Notes under the pieces: model-generated | Told to the model about the DNA's origin: nothing | What the model saw: only the letters and a program-made list of their open reading frames with translations | The model's database searches: none | NCBI GenBank assembly: GCA_037179335.1 | Contig: JAKZHN010000013.1 | Span: 744,001 to 808,000 of the forward strand | Length of the DNA: 64,000 nucleotides | DNA from: Cyclaneusma minus | Lineage: Eukaryota > Ascomycota > Leotiomycetes > Marthamycetales > Marthamycetaceae | Direction: 5' to 3' | Shown here: piece by piece, positions 11,119 through 23,073 of the stretch | Layout: each line of letters opens with the position of its first letter | How positions within the stretch are numbered: the stretch's first letter is position 1 | Program-made: the position numbers and the translations under genes

Positions 11119-14100
11119 TCACTTCGACTCCTTCTGGACAATCTTGCAAATGAGATCAGAGCCGTCGACGGAGTCGCCTTCCCTGACTTGCAGGCCGCTG
11201 ACAACACCCGAGTGAGGCGCGGAAATGACCATTTCCTGCAGGTGAATTAGCATTATTGTCAAAACCGGCATAGCAGACATGAGCGACTTACCATCTTCAT
11301 AGCACTGAGCACAGCAATCGGATCACCCTTCTTCACTTCTCCTCCATCATGTACTCTGACCTCGACAACAACACCACTCATTGGCGCTCCAACCTGGCTG
11401 GAGTCGCCGACATCGACCTTAGCCCTGGCTGTGTTGTCGACTGCTGCCCTGTGGTCATCCACGGTGACTTGTCTCACTTCTCCGTTCATCTCATAGAACA
11501 CCTCTCTTTGTCCGGTCGTATCGCTCAAGGGTCCCACGGCCAGAAGCTTCAGAATGAGAACTTTACCCTTCTCAAGCTCCACGTGGAATTCCTCGCCAAT
11601 CTCCGGCTTGGTCAAGAAGTATTTGGTGGGGAGAACGGACAAGTCGCCGTACTTCTGTACGAACTTCTTGTATTCCTCGAACACCTTGGGGTACATAGCG
11701 TACGAGGCGACATCGCATTCGGTCACGCTGCCCCATTTGCTGTAGATATCCTTCTTGATTTGAGCCAGGTCGAGTGGCTCGAGGTACAAACCAGGTCGCT
11801 TGTCCATCTTGCGACGATCACGGAGAGCTTTGCTGCGCAGGGGCTCAGGGAAACCGCCGTAAGGCTGACCCATCAGACCCTCCAAGAACTCAAGCACGGA
11901 ACCGGGGAAGTCGAGCTCTCCGGCCTTCTTCTGTACATCTTCAAAGCTCAACTTGTTTGAGACCATGAATTGAGCAAGATCACCGACAACCTTGGAAGTT
12001 GGTGTGACCTTGACGATGTCGCCAAGAAGGTCATTGGCCTGCTCGTATGCCTTCTTGGTCTCGGCCCACTGTGCACCAAGGCCAAGTTGTGAGGCTTGGA
12101 ACATCATATTGGTGAGTTGGCCACCTGGAATCTCATGCTCATAGACCTCAGGGTCGGGACCTGTAAGACCAGACTCAAAGGGGGAGTATAGAAGACGCAG
12201 CTGTGCCCAGTAGGTATCAATGGCGCGGACGTGGTGCACGTTGAGGCCGGGGTCGAGATCGGTACCCTCCAGAGATGCAAGAACGGCGCCGACGCTGGGC
12301 TGCGATGTCATACCAGACATACTATCGGTGGCGGTGTCGACAACATCAGCACCGGCGTTGGCGCATGCAACCATGGATGCTACGCCGGTACCTGCGGAGT
12401 CGTGCGTGTGTACGTGAATAGGGAGGTCGGGATACTTCTTCCTGATAGCTCCAACAAGCAGGGTGGCAGCCCTCGGTTTCATGACGCCGGCCATATCCTT
12501 GATACCAAGAATGTGGATCTTCAAGTCAACCAGCTTCTCCACGAGACTCAGGTAGTACTCCAAGTTATACTTCTTATTGGGGTTCAGCATGTCTCCACTA
12601 TAGCATATGGTGCCTTCGACAACACCGCCAGCCTTCTGGACAGCCTTGATGCCAACTTCAAGTTGGTCGACATCATTCAATGCGTCAAAGATGCGGAAGA
12701 TATCAACACCATGCTTCTTGGCCTGCTCACAGAAGTGGTAGATGGCGTTGTCGGGCAGGGAAGAGTAGGCAACTCCGTTCGCACCACGCAGGAGCATTTG
12801 AAAGGGAATGTTGGGCACGAGCTTCCTCATTTTCCGCAGTCTGTCCCAAGGATCCTCGTAAAGGAAGCGCATAGCCACGTCGAACGTAGCACCGCCCCAA
12901 CACTCCAAACTGTAGAGGTTGCTGTATGCATGGCTAGTGCGCGTTGCAATGTTCAGAAGGTCCACGGTTCGGACACGAGTAGCGAGCAACGACTGATGGG
13001 CATCACGCCAGGTCGTGTCCATAAGAAGACACCCTTTGTTCTGGCGAACCGCCTTGGCAAATGCCTCTGGGCCCTTCTCGACGATGATGTTTCTCCAGCC
13101 TTTCTGGCAAGGCTCTGAAGCATCAATGTGATTGCCCGCATCATCGTAGAGCTCCGGCATAATGATTTCACCCTTAAGCTTGGGCTCGCCAATCTGTCCC
13201 TTGATGCTGCTCCCATTGACAGCGAGATCTCCCAAGTAAGCAAGCAGTTTCTGGGCGCGGTTCTGACTGCCAACAAGGGCGAAAAGCTCAGGCGTGTCAT
13301 CAATGAAGGTTGTCCAGCAAGTTCCTTCGATGAACGTCGGGTGAGTGATAAGAGAGCTAAGGAAGGGGATGTTGGTCTTTACTCCGCGGATACGGAATTC
13401 GACCAGCGCACGAAGCATCTTCCGGCGTGCGATCTCGTACGTCGAGCCAAGGCAAGTGCATTTTACCAGCATTGAATCGTAGTGACTGATGACAAATAAA
13501 CAAATTAGCAAAAGTGATTCAAGTGTTTAGAAATAGCCCACGTGATTAGAGCATCCAAGCGGGCTTAGGAATACCCCAAGGACTTGAGGATATTCCAAGT
13601 GATCAGGAATTCCCGATTTGATGTGTACTTTAGTCTTACCCATGCAGCAAAGATTGGGGAAGTAAAAAGTGCCACCTACGGGGTAATGATAGCGCCTGCA
13701 AAGCCGTTTCCGCCATCAAGGCGAACGCCATTACCACCGGACGATCGATAGACCTCGATCTTGCCAGTGTCTGGCTGAAATTGCCTGGCAGGGTCTTCGG
13801 TCGTGATACGGCACTGGATAGCAAATCCTCTGGTGGAGATGCGATCTTGGGTGAGGCCAAGCTGAGCCAGAGTAGCGCCTGCTGCGATCTGGATCTGGGC
13901 AGCAACAATGTCGATTCCAGTGATTTCTTCGGTTATGGTATGCTCGACTTGGATACGAGGGTTGATTTCGATAAAGTAGTAACGGTTTTGCTGATCGACC
14001 AAGAATTCGGCAGTACCAGCATTGCGGTAACCAGCTGTCTTGGCCAGCCTGACAGCGTCGTTGAGAATGGAATCGCGGACATCTGTTGGAAGATCTTTTG

Positions 14101-15032
14101 CCGGTGCAAGTTCCACAACCTTCTGATGTCTTCGCTGCACTGAGCAGTCACGCTCGTACAGGTGAACAACGTTACCCTGGTTGTCACCCAGTAGCTGGAC
14201 TTCAATGTGCTTGGGCTTGTCTAGGAAACGCTCAACGAACACGGTGCCGTTACCAAAGGCCGACTTGGCTTCAGAAGCGGCACGTTCGAAGGAGTCTTTC
14301 AGATCCTCTTGTTTGCGGACTACGCGCATTCCACGTCCACCACCGCCGAAGGCCGCCTTGATAATAATGGGGAAGCCGTATTCATCGGTGAACTTCTTGA
14401 CATCCTCAAATTTCTCCACGGCACCTTCGGTTCCGGGCACAGTGGGCACCTTGGCCTTGGCCGCCAGTTTACGGGCAGATACCTTGTCTCCAAGGGAGTC
14501 GATGACCTCGGGGGAAGGGCCGACAAACTGAAAAAAGTCTCGTCAGTAATGGTTCTCGCCAGTGATGGTTTTCGCCAAACATGTGAAGTTGCTGACTTAC
14601 AATGATCCCGGCCTTCTCTACCTTCCTTGCGAACTCGGCGTTCTCGGAGAGGAAGCCATAGCCAGGGTGAATCATGTTGACGCCATGCTGCAGAGCAATC
14701 TTGATGATTTCGTCGCCGGCGAGGTAAGCAGCGATCGGCGTATACTGTCCTCGCTTTCCGATAACATAAGCCTCGTCGGCCTTTTGTCTGTGCATGCTGA
14801 GACGGTCCTCGTAGCTGAAGACGGCCACAGTCTGAAGGGACAACTCGTGGGCGGTACGGAAGATCCGGATTGGGATCTCTCCACGGTTGGCGACGAGAAT
14901 CTTCTTCAACTGCATAATGCTCGAATTGGCCCGGATGCGATGGACGGTCTGCGGTTTGTGTGTGGAGTCGTCGTCGTGCTCGAAGGTCTCATGGTAGGCT
15001 CCATGGTCGCCATGGGGCTTATCGTCGGCCAT
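11119..15032 (-). CDS. PYC: pyruvate carboxylase
   Basis: Four exons (15032-14601, 14527-13680, 13485-11292, 11235-11119) give 1,196 residues, the usual length for fungal pyruvate carboxylase, which makes oxaloacetate from pyruvate, bicarbonate and ATP. Biotin carboxylase: KILVANRGEIPIRIFRTAHE, HPGYGFLSEN, the Gly-rich ATP-grasp loop FGGGGRGMR and EINPRIQVEHT. Carboxyltransferase: LLMDTTWRDAHQSLLATR, DIFRIFDALNDVDQL and the metal-ligand motif HVHTHDSAGT. The biotin carrier domain carries AMKM, split exactly by the last intron, followed by EMVISAPHSGVVSGLQV. There is no mitochondrial presequence, consistent with the cytosolic location known for many fungal enzymes. The 194-nt second intron contains copies of the dispersed 19-bp repeat. 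The leader just upstream of the ATG is rich in TTCACC repeats. Confidence 0.97.
13530..13620. repeat. 19-bp degenerate repeat array inside PYC intron 2
   Basis: Four or five degenerate copies of the dispersed unit, e.g. aaggacttgaggatattcc and aagtgatcaggaattccc, lie inside intron 2 (13486-13679) of the pyruvate carboxylase gene. This intron is the longest of the gene (194 nt against 56 and 73), as expected if the array was added to an ordinary short intron. Confidence 0.65.
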
Positions 15033-15059
15033 GGTGTCGATTGTGTCTCTAAGAATTGG

Positions 15060-15160
15060 GGTGGATTGAGTTTAGCAGAGGTGATGAAGGTGATGAAGGT
15101 GAATAGGTGAATAGGTGAAGCAGAGGTGGTGAAGGTGGATGAGTGAAGCAGAGCTGAGTT
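15060..15160. repeat. GGTGA(A)-type simple repeat in the PYC 5' leader
   Basis: The plus strand reads as repeated ggtgatgaaggtgatgaagg, ggtgaataggtgaa and ggtggtgaaggtgg, so the PYC transcript would carry CACC/TTCACC repeats 30-125 nt before its ATG. A similar tract precedes the kinase gene at 48.9 kb. Confidence 0.5.
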
Positions 15161-15274
15161 GTTCGACGGAGCTTAAGAAAGAAAGGCCGAAGAGGGTCGC
15201 TCAAAGATATGTGACTGACTAAGGTAGCCGTGAATGCTTTTTTCGGCCGACTACTGTGCTGCTTCGCGCCCAAA

Positions 15275-15415
15275 GTATATTCCCGATTACTTGGAATAAT
15301 CCAAGATATAATCCTATTTACTTACAATACCTCCAATTACTTCGAACATTCCCAAACACTTGATATCTCCCAATTACTCTTAATATTCCGAATTATTTGG
15401 GATACCGGATAGGGA
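15275..15415. repeat. 19-bp degenerate repeat array
   Basis: About seven units in the opposite orientation to some other arrays, e.g. cgattacttggaataatcc, caattacttcgaacattcc and gaattatttgggatacc. The spacing of TTACTT/AATATTCC blocks is about 19 bp. It lies upstream of pyruvate carboxylase. Confidence 0.65.
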
Positions 15416-16894
15416 ACGAAGAACCGACCTGGTGCAACAAATATTCGGACGAAGCTGGGAGCTATGTCCACGCCGAGCCATTGCGTCGTGCCAAGGTCTG
15501 GGGTCACAGCTCAGATAGTATGGTTGCACATGCACATTGAAGTCACAAAACCATCCCTCCGCCAAGCATCACACCCCTCCAAGGCTCCAAGCACAAAGCC
15601 TTGCATTCGCCTCGGCAGGTAAGCTCAGAGATAGGTAGTCCAACCTCGAGCGCCCTCCAGTCGACGTTGGCCACAACCTGCAGGGACTCCCCGGACCAAT
15701 GGAGGGCGAGAGGCGAGGACATTTTCACCTTTCGCGTCATCATCTTATCAAATAACATCGACTAAGTACTTGAGCGGTCCATAATAGACGTGCTCCCGCG
15801 CATACACAGCACGCTCCGAATTCGGGAAGGCTGGGCAAAAGCACGTTTTCGTCGGCAAGGACGGTTGGATGCTGCTCTCCCGGACTAAGGAGCTATGTCC
15901 CTCTAACACCAGGCTTGGTCCGCTTGGCATCTCGATGAAGCGATTCGCATATCCCTTGGCCCGGCGTCAGCAGCACATTATTTGCGACCCTCTTGCGCCG
16001 TAGATGCTGCAGTGCTTGCTTCCAAGATCTGGGCATGGTCGCTATCCGTATCACAGAAAGGGTCATAAGCTTGTCCCTACGCCAAGCATCCGAGAGTCTC
16101 GACACTATCGTGCCTCGACACGTAACGGCTACTGGTTGCTTATTGTCGGCGATCACACACATGGAAAAGTCTAGATACAGATAAGGCCTAGAAACAGTGG
16201 GCGATAGGTACATGTGATATCCGCAATTATTGGAATATCGGATATCACTTGGAATCTTCCCAATCATCCAGAAACTGTAGACCGTATGCAGACCTTTTCC
16301 GTCCCACTGTATAAACTACTACAATACTGGGAGGCTAAAGACCCGTGTAGTTGTACAAGATAGTAATCGTCTTCGCTAGCAGTAGCCTGTAAAAGCCTTC
16401 TCTGGCCTCCGCTAACTCAATATTTGCTCAATATTTGCTCACTAGGAGCACTCAAGGCGAGGTAGGACTACTAGAGTCACTTTCACCGCTCTCCCGTCAT
16501 ACAGTGAGTCGTACAGTGTAACTTCGGGGGAAGGGAATTGCTGGTCTTGAATGAAGGGCTCCAACTAAATTGAATTTCACGCATTTCACGAGACAGGTAT
16601 ATATTAATATATATCGGAGCACGTACAGGCACACACGTATATTGCCTGCATGACACAGACAATCAGGAAGTAACGAATACCATTCTAACTAATGTACAAG
16701 TCCTGGACCTTCATCCCTAGTGCCGTCTCAGAAAAAGGCCACCCATGGCGGGAAATGCAAGCAACTGTGGGAATATTGCTACACACCCCTAAACCGCGCG
16801 CATTTGAAACCACAGAGATTTTATTCCCATAGTTCCCCATTTGACAGACCCCCAGTATGTAACGCAGGCAAACTCCGTTGAACAGAAGACTTCT
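15416..16894. other. intergenic, no gene recognised; short repeat remnant at 16205-16275
   Basis: Between the PYC promoter and the 3' end of the clathrin gene. Scattered short ORFs lack domain features. At 16205-16275 three decayed units of the 19-bp repeat are visible (cgcaattattggaatatcgg, atatcacttggaatcttcc, caatcatccagaaactg). Confidence 0.45.
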
Positions 16895-19800
16895 TTAATA
16901 ACCGTAGCCGGGCTGAGGCGCATAACCATTGGTCTGAGGGAAGGGGAGCGGTGAACCGGTGTGGGCGGCAGATGCTGGACCCTGGGTAAGCATGAGACGC
17001 GAACCGCCGAGGATGGGAGTGTTGTTCTCCTCTTTCGCTTGGGACTTCTCGCGAGCCTTGCGCTCTTCGTTGTCCTTCTTCAGAGTCTCGATAGCCGAAG
17101 CTTGCTGTGCCATGTAATTGATCATGAACGGCATGGTGAAATCGTTCAAGCCATGACGCCACGAGACTTCCATGACCACGTCCAGGCGAATGAGGTCGTA
17201 GCAGGCATAGAGCATGCCGACGTAGCATTCGCGGCTTCCAATGTCGACGAACTAAATAAGAGGTCAGCATTATTTCCAGAAAATGAAAGAGAGCGATATG
17301 TGACTTACGTATCGAAGGAGCTCCTCAACGACTTCAGGCTTGCCAGACATGGCAGCAGTCTCGATGGCATCCTTGAACAACTTGTCCTGCTTCGACAGAG
17401 CGATCGACTTCTCCCATCTCTTGTTCTTGCGGTAGATGTTGGCAGCGATCTGGCGGAAAAAGACCAGTTCGTGGCTCTCAAGGCGTTGTGCAAGCTCGAC
17501 AGGGTCGTAGTTATCATAGTTCTCGCAAGAGTCCCTCAAGGTCTTGTAATCTTCTTCCTCGATCAACAAGTCATTGATGGCGTTGTTGACAGACCGCTTG
17601 TTCTGAGTCTGAACGTTGAGAAGGAACGGCTTGATCAGGGGAATGTTGTCAGACTTCTCAAACATCTTGACGACACGGTTGACATCAATGCGAGGAGTCA
17701 AGGCTTGCAAGAGATCGGTCAAGAGAGAGGGCTGCTCTTGGAGGTATAAGTTGAGGGCGCGGTAGTAGATCTCGAGGTTGGCAACCTTCACGACGATGTC
17801 CTTGAAAGAGTGGTGCTCCCATGCATCGGCAGCACGCTCCATCATGGCGAGCGCAGCGTTGTCCCATTCGTCGTAGTGACAGTACAAGAACACCAGCTCA
17901 GGCCAAAGGGCAGCTTCCTCGCAAGACTTAAGCATCTTCGGGATGTTGAGCCTGCTCCAAAACAGCTTAACATGCTCCATCACGCGGTCAGGGTGGTACT
18001 TTGACAGTGCAACGCCCAAGGCGGTGAACATTCCCATATGAGCTCGCTCGAGTCCCAAGCCTTGCTCCAATAAGGAGATGAGCTCATCGAAGTAGCCGTT
18101 CCACTCGTACTGCTTGACAAGGCTTTGCAGCTCTTCAGCATCGACAATCAAGTTGAGACCACAAATCTGAGCCAGTCTGAACTCCTTCTTCTCGACACAG
18201 GCAGCGTGAACTTGCTTCCACACCTTGATGTTGTTGGCCTTCCTTGCACACTCAACAGCAGCTTGGTATTCCTCGAGGTGGACCAAGGTGGTCGCAAGCT
18301 TGGCCCAGTTGGAGATGCTGGTGAAAAAGATCTTGGCAGCCTGGTGGAAACCTTCAGCATAGGCCTTGTCTCCCGATTCCTCGATGTTAGCGACATTTGT
18401 GCCGCGTAGGAAGTCCTCCAATTCGCTCAATTGCTCGGTGCGAGCATAGCAGAAGGCCAGAGCAGTATCGATGACAGGTTCACGCAGCGTCTTGCGGGCC
18501 ATCTTGAGGAACTTGATGAGATCCTCATCCTTGCCAGCGCTAGTCGCGATCTCGATGACTTCGCCGTAGTTGCTAGGATCCTGAGCACGAATGTAGGACT
18601 CGATAGCATCCGATACTCTCAGACCATCCAACTGAGCCTTGGCAACTCGGCTCCAGACCTCGGGAAGCTCAACCCGCTCGGCGTATTCTTGGGCACGATC
18701 GATACTGACAATGTGCTCGACAAGGACATTTGCTGCGTTTGCGTGGTCGTTGATCTTCTTGTACACCTCAAACGCTTCCTCGAAGAGTCCGACGCCAATA
18801 CAAATGTCAGCAATGTCAGTAGCGTTGAAACCATCCAATTTGTGGATGTAGTCCATAACGCGACCCTTGTCAGCCTTCGTTGCAGTGAGAATGAGCAGAT
18901 TCTGCAAGTTCTCATTGTCGCTGAAGGGAGACGGCTCAAGCACGATCTTCTCGAGTAATTCGATCAGCTCGCCAGGCATGTCAGCCTTCAGGAAAGAGGC
19001 GACAACAACCGAAACCTTGTCGGGCTCAGTTGACTCTGGCACAGCAGTCGAGATGATTTGGTCAACGACAGGTCGGCGATGAATGTTGTCGGGATTGAGA
19101 ACAAATCCCCAAAGCTCCACATCAGCCCTTTCCAGGAGATACCGTGCTTGAGCCTTGAACATGGAGTTCTCGTTGGTAATGTTGACAAGCTCGAGATCAT
19201 TCTGACCTTTGCGGTAGGCAATGAAGGCTAGGTTGGGGTCACGCTTCTCACAGTACTTTCCGACGGTGAGTGTGTCGTACATGTCGTTCTGAGCCAAGAA
19301 TTTGCTTGGGTCATTGTTCGAATCGATGTAGATCTTGGCCAAAGCGTTGTACACAGCCTGTTGTTGATTGCCAGCGGCCAGAGTCGCCTCGAGGAAAGGC
19401 AGAAGCAGCTTCAGCCGGTTGCGAGACTCCACTTCCGACACCAAGTCGTCCATAGGAACAGAAGCTGGGTTGATCGTTTGCAGGAGATTCTTGATGATAG
19501 ACTCATCGCAATCAACATCCAAGAGAGCACCAACAACTGCTGGTGTTCTCGATGGGTTGATTCTCTGGACGTAAACCTCGATTGACTTGAACTGCTGGTT
19601 TTGGTACAGGAAAAGAACAAGTTCGTGGACGAAGTTGTGGCGGTCGCACACAATGATCAGCGGCAGCTGTTCTGTGAGCTTGGCCTCCTTCAAGAAGTTC
19701 TTGACACGTTCTCCGTTGTAGCAAGTGCTGTCCCGACAGATACGTTCCACCTCGCTGAACTGACCCACCATCGTTGCAGCCTCAATGTATTTGAAGTGTA

Positions 19801-22262
19801 CATCTGGGTCTTCGCTGACGTTGACGATGGTGCCAAGGTAATGGTACAGACCCTCGGCAGTCTTGTACTTCTCCAAAAGCTCAATAAGGCGGTGTGGTCC
19901 CAAGCCCTCCGAGTATTTGGTGGCGACTGCAACAACAGCTGCAAGATTCTGCCTAATGTTGTATTTCAACATGGCATCCAAGGCATCCAGAGTCTGCTCC
20001 AGACCCAGGGTACCGAAGTATTGGACGAGCCACTCTTGCTTGTAGTCAGGCGCAACAGTAATGCCGACAAGAATGCGTTTGCGCGATTCTTGATCCTCGT
20101 ACAATTCGAGCGCTCTGGTGAACAGTCTGCTCTCCTCGCACAACTTGGCAATTCTGGGCTTGTCATAGTGGGTGAATTGCCCGCTGGTAATGATAGCATC
20201 GGCAACTTGAGGAGCATTCTGCATGTTCATCTCAAGCAGCCGAGTCTGCAGATGACCCTGTTCGGGCATGTCGCCCTTCAACGCCTCGAGAAGGAAAGAG
20301 GTCGCCTGTTGAATCATACCTTGCGATAAGAAGATGTCAACTACGCGATCGGGATCAATTGGCGAGCCACCATCGTTCTGGACAAGCGACGTAGCAAATT
20401 CAAGGGCCTTGTCAGGGTTCGTGCGGGCGCCATGCTGGAGGAGTGCAAGGTAGTCTGGTTGGAAGCCGTTCTCGTTCGAGTATGGCAAGATCTTCTCGAA
20501 CTGACCGGTCTCAACGTATGCAGCGACGACTCTCCTCGATGCCTTAGCCCTCTCATAGATGACCAGAGCTAGGTTCAGATCATGTGGTCGGACTAGGTCA
20601 CCGAGTTCTTCGGAGCATTCCAACTTGTTCTCGCCCATCCACTTCTCAAGCAGATGCTTTCGTTGCTGAGCAAGGACAGGTTTGACAAGCTCAAGGGTCT
20701 CGGTGTGGTTCAGGGCACCTTTGTCGAGGAGCATACCGAAGTATTGCAAGATGACAGAGAGCTGTCCCGGAATGGGTGGGAGGGCCTTGAAACGCTCAAT
20801 GGTGTGAGGTGTGCGGAGGAAGCCGCGGGGCGAGTTGGCAGCAATCTTTGCCGCTTCGGCATAATTGCCAGCAGCCAAGAGCTGATCAAACTGCTGGGAA
20901 TACAGGTTGTCGGCGCCGGCTAGGCCTGCTCTGGACGCAAGTTTGACGGCCATTGCTGAGTTGCCCGGGTTCTGGAGAAGGTACGGTATCGCATTCTCCT
21001 CATCCAAGGTAACTGTAAGTACTTGGCCTTTGCGGTTGATACAGATGATGCCGGCCGATGCAGAGTCGGATGTAGTAATGAAGATGGTCTCGCTCGAGAT
21101 GCGGTTCATGAAGATGGACGTTCCGGTCTCAAGATCGTACAGGTGAATGAAGCCGTATTTGGTGGTCAAGTAGATGACGCCATACTTCTGGGAAATCTGC
21201 ATCGCGACTGGGAAGTCGTTGACAGCCTCAGCAGGGAAGTAAACATCCACTGCCTTCTTGGTGAACACGGGATTCGAATCTTGATGGTCGATCTCCACGA
21301 TGTGTAGCTTGGCGCCCGTAGCTGTCCTCACGGCGAAGGAGAACACTCTGGTATCCACTGGCGCACCCTCAAGACGTAACTTTCCAAAGGCAGCAGCGTG
21401 TCCTTCAATGGCTTGGCTGATGCCACGATCTCGGGAGTAGAGCTGCATCTGACCAACCACACGTCCTTGCTGTTGCGCGATACCGACAATGACCATCCAC
21501 TTTCCATCGTCGTTCACGCGGTAGTTGATGATTTGTGCACCCTTGAAGCGGTCAGTAGTATACCTAGATCAAGGACAAATGGTAGTACCTGGAGATTTGC
21601 GTTCCGCTCGAAGATCTTCACTGGTGCCGGTTGGTTCGGGTCGAAGACGTCCCAGTGATACACCGAGGTTTCAGTCACCATACCCAAGCTCGTTTCGCTA
21701 ATCCACTTCCAGAACACTACATCCTCATTCATCAAGGTCGACTTCATCTTCTGTTTGTTGCCCAAGTCGAAGATCTGGAGTGTACGTCGCTGCGCCTTCA
21801 ATGCAATGACCTCTCTGGTCCAGTGCATGATGGCACTGTCAGCCTTGATGGGCTTGCGCATGATCTGACCGCCATTCTTGAGGTAGACGATCACCACCTC
21901 GGGTTGGGAAGCTTCAGTCTTCTGCTCGCGCACGCAGATGAACGAGTCGGATTCGAGTGTCTACGGTAGACATCAGCGAGAGTTGGGGATTGGAGCAGAT
22001 GATGCGCCAGAGAGGGAACTTACACATGAGTTGAATCCAATGTTTGTAGGCTGCAGAAGAAAGTTAAAAACAGCTGCGGGCAGCGGCGAGCCACGTATTG
22101 CGTGGATCGAGGAGCGGGAAGGTCAGCACAACATACCTCAACACCGCATCTTTCTTGCAACTAGAAACTGTCAGCATTGTCGCAGCGGCCGGTGGCGCAG
22201 GGCAGAGAATCACAACTCACATTCAACACCTCACTGAACTTAATGGGCAGAGCCGGCGCCAT
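16895..22262 (-). CDS. CHC1: clathrin heavy chain
   Basis: Six exons (22262-22221, 22160-22137, 22050-22024, 21960-21589, 21541-17309, 17251-16895) encode 1,684 residues, the normal length. The N-terminal start MAPALPIKFSEVL, then CGVEPTNIGFNSCTLESDSF, matches the clathrin beta-propeller; two micro-exons of 24 and 27 nt complete it. The long fifth exon holds the linker and the helical leg repeats, and the C-terminal hub region contains LYACYDLIRLDVVMEVSW and ends in a Pro/Gly-rich QPGYGY tail. It forms the triskelion legs of coated vesicles for endocytosis and trans-Golgi traffic. The 5' clustering of introns is common in fungal genes. It shares a divergent promoter region with HIS5. Confidence 0.97.
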
Positions 22263-22689
22263 CTTTGCGGAGCTTGGGCGCGGGACCCCAAGTTTGCGAT
22301 CAAGAGTGGCAGATGTAGAGGCAATTCGGAGAAACGGTGTCGCATGTAGAGGGCTCTGACACAACAACGAGCCTCTGGGTTGGGTTGGAGGAGGAGAGAT
22401 TTATGGAGAACGAGGGAGAGTGGTTGCCCGGTTGTTGTTTGCGATTCAATGAAAGTCGCAAGGTCAACGTTGGAGGTAGGACAGGAGAGCTCCAGCCTGG
22501 CTCTGGAAAGCGCCGGTGCCTGAGGCGGAAGTGCACAGACCAGCGCAGAGAAAGGTGACGCACGTCCCCACAACACCATGCCGTTGGTGCAGTTTTATTT
22601 TTGTGATCGGAATCACCAGAGTTCATATGGCTGGATGGAAACCGAACCCTATTATATTCACCAATAGGTACCACAAGCTTCAAATAGAA

Positions 22690-22885
22690 GTCAGCTTCTG
22701 TATTATCACTTTGAACATTCCCAACAATATTGAAAATTCCGAAACATTTGGTATATTTCTGATTACTTGGATTACTACGATTCACCTGGAATACCCTGAG
22801 TTACTTGGGAGTTGGGATATTCTGAATTGTTTAGAATATCCCCAGTTACTTTGGATATTCTGAGTTTACATCAAATATTCTTTTA
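22690..22885. repeat. 19-bp degenerate repeat array in the clathrin/HIS5 divergent promoter region
   Basis: About nine degenerate units such as gattacttggattactacg, gagttacttgggagttggg and cagttactttggatattct. The array sits between two gene starts at 22262 (-) and 23074 (+). Confidence 0.7.
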
Positions 22886-23073
22886 GCTCACCTTTAACAA
22901 AATCACTGTTATTCTCTACTTCGTGTTAATCGTAGCAGCACATAACAGCCTTTGGGACCCGGGCGATCTAAAGATTGTTGTGCAACAATACTGGGGCCGA
23001 TCATCGGCTTCAGTTATGACTCTATCTCCAATCCACCACTTTGACACTGGTCCTTCCATCACCCTCTGACCAA

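Noticed and set aside
12231..13118. 295-codon plus-strand ORF
   Set aside because: Antisense shadow of the pyruvate carboxylase carboxyltransferase domain.
15893..16267. 124-codon minus-strand ORF
   Set aside because: Overlaps a 19-bp repeat remnant and has no domain-like sequence.
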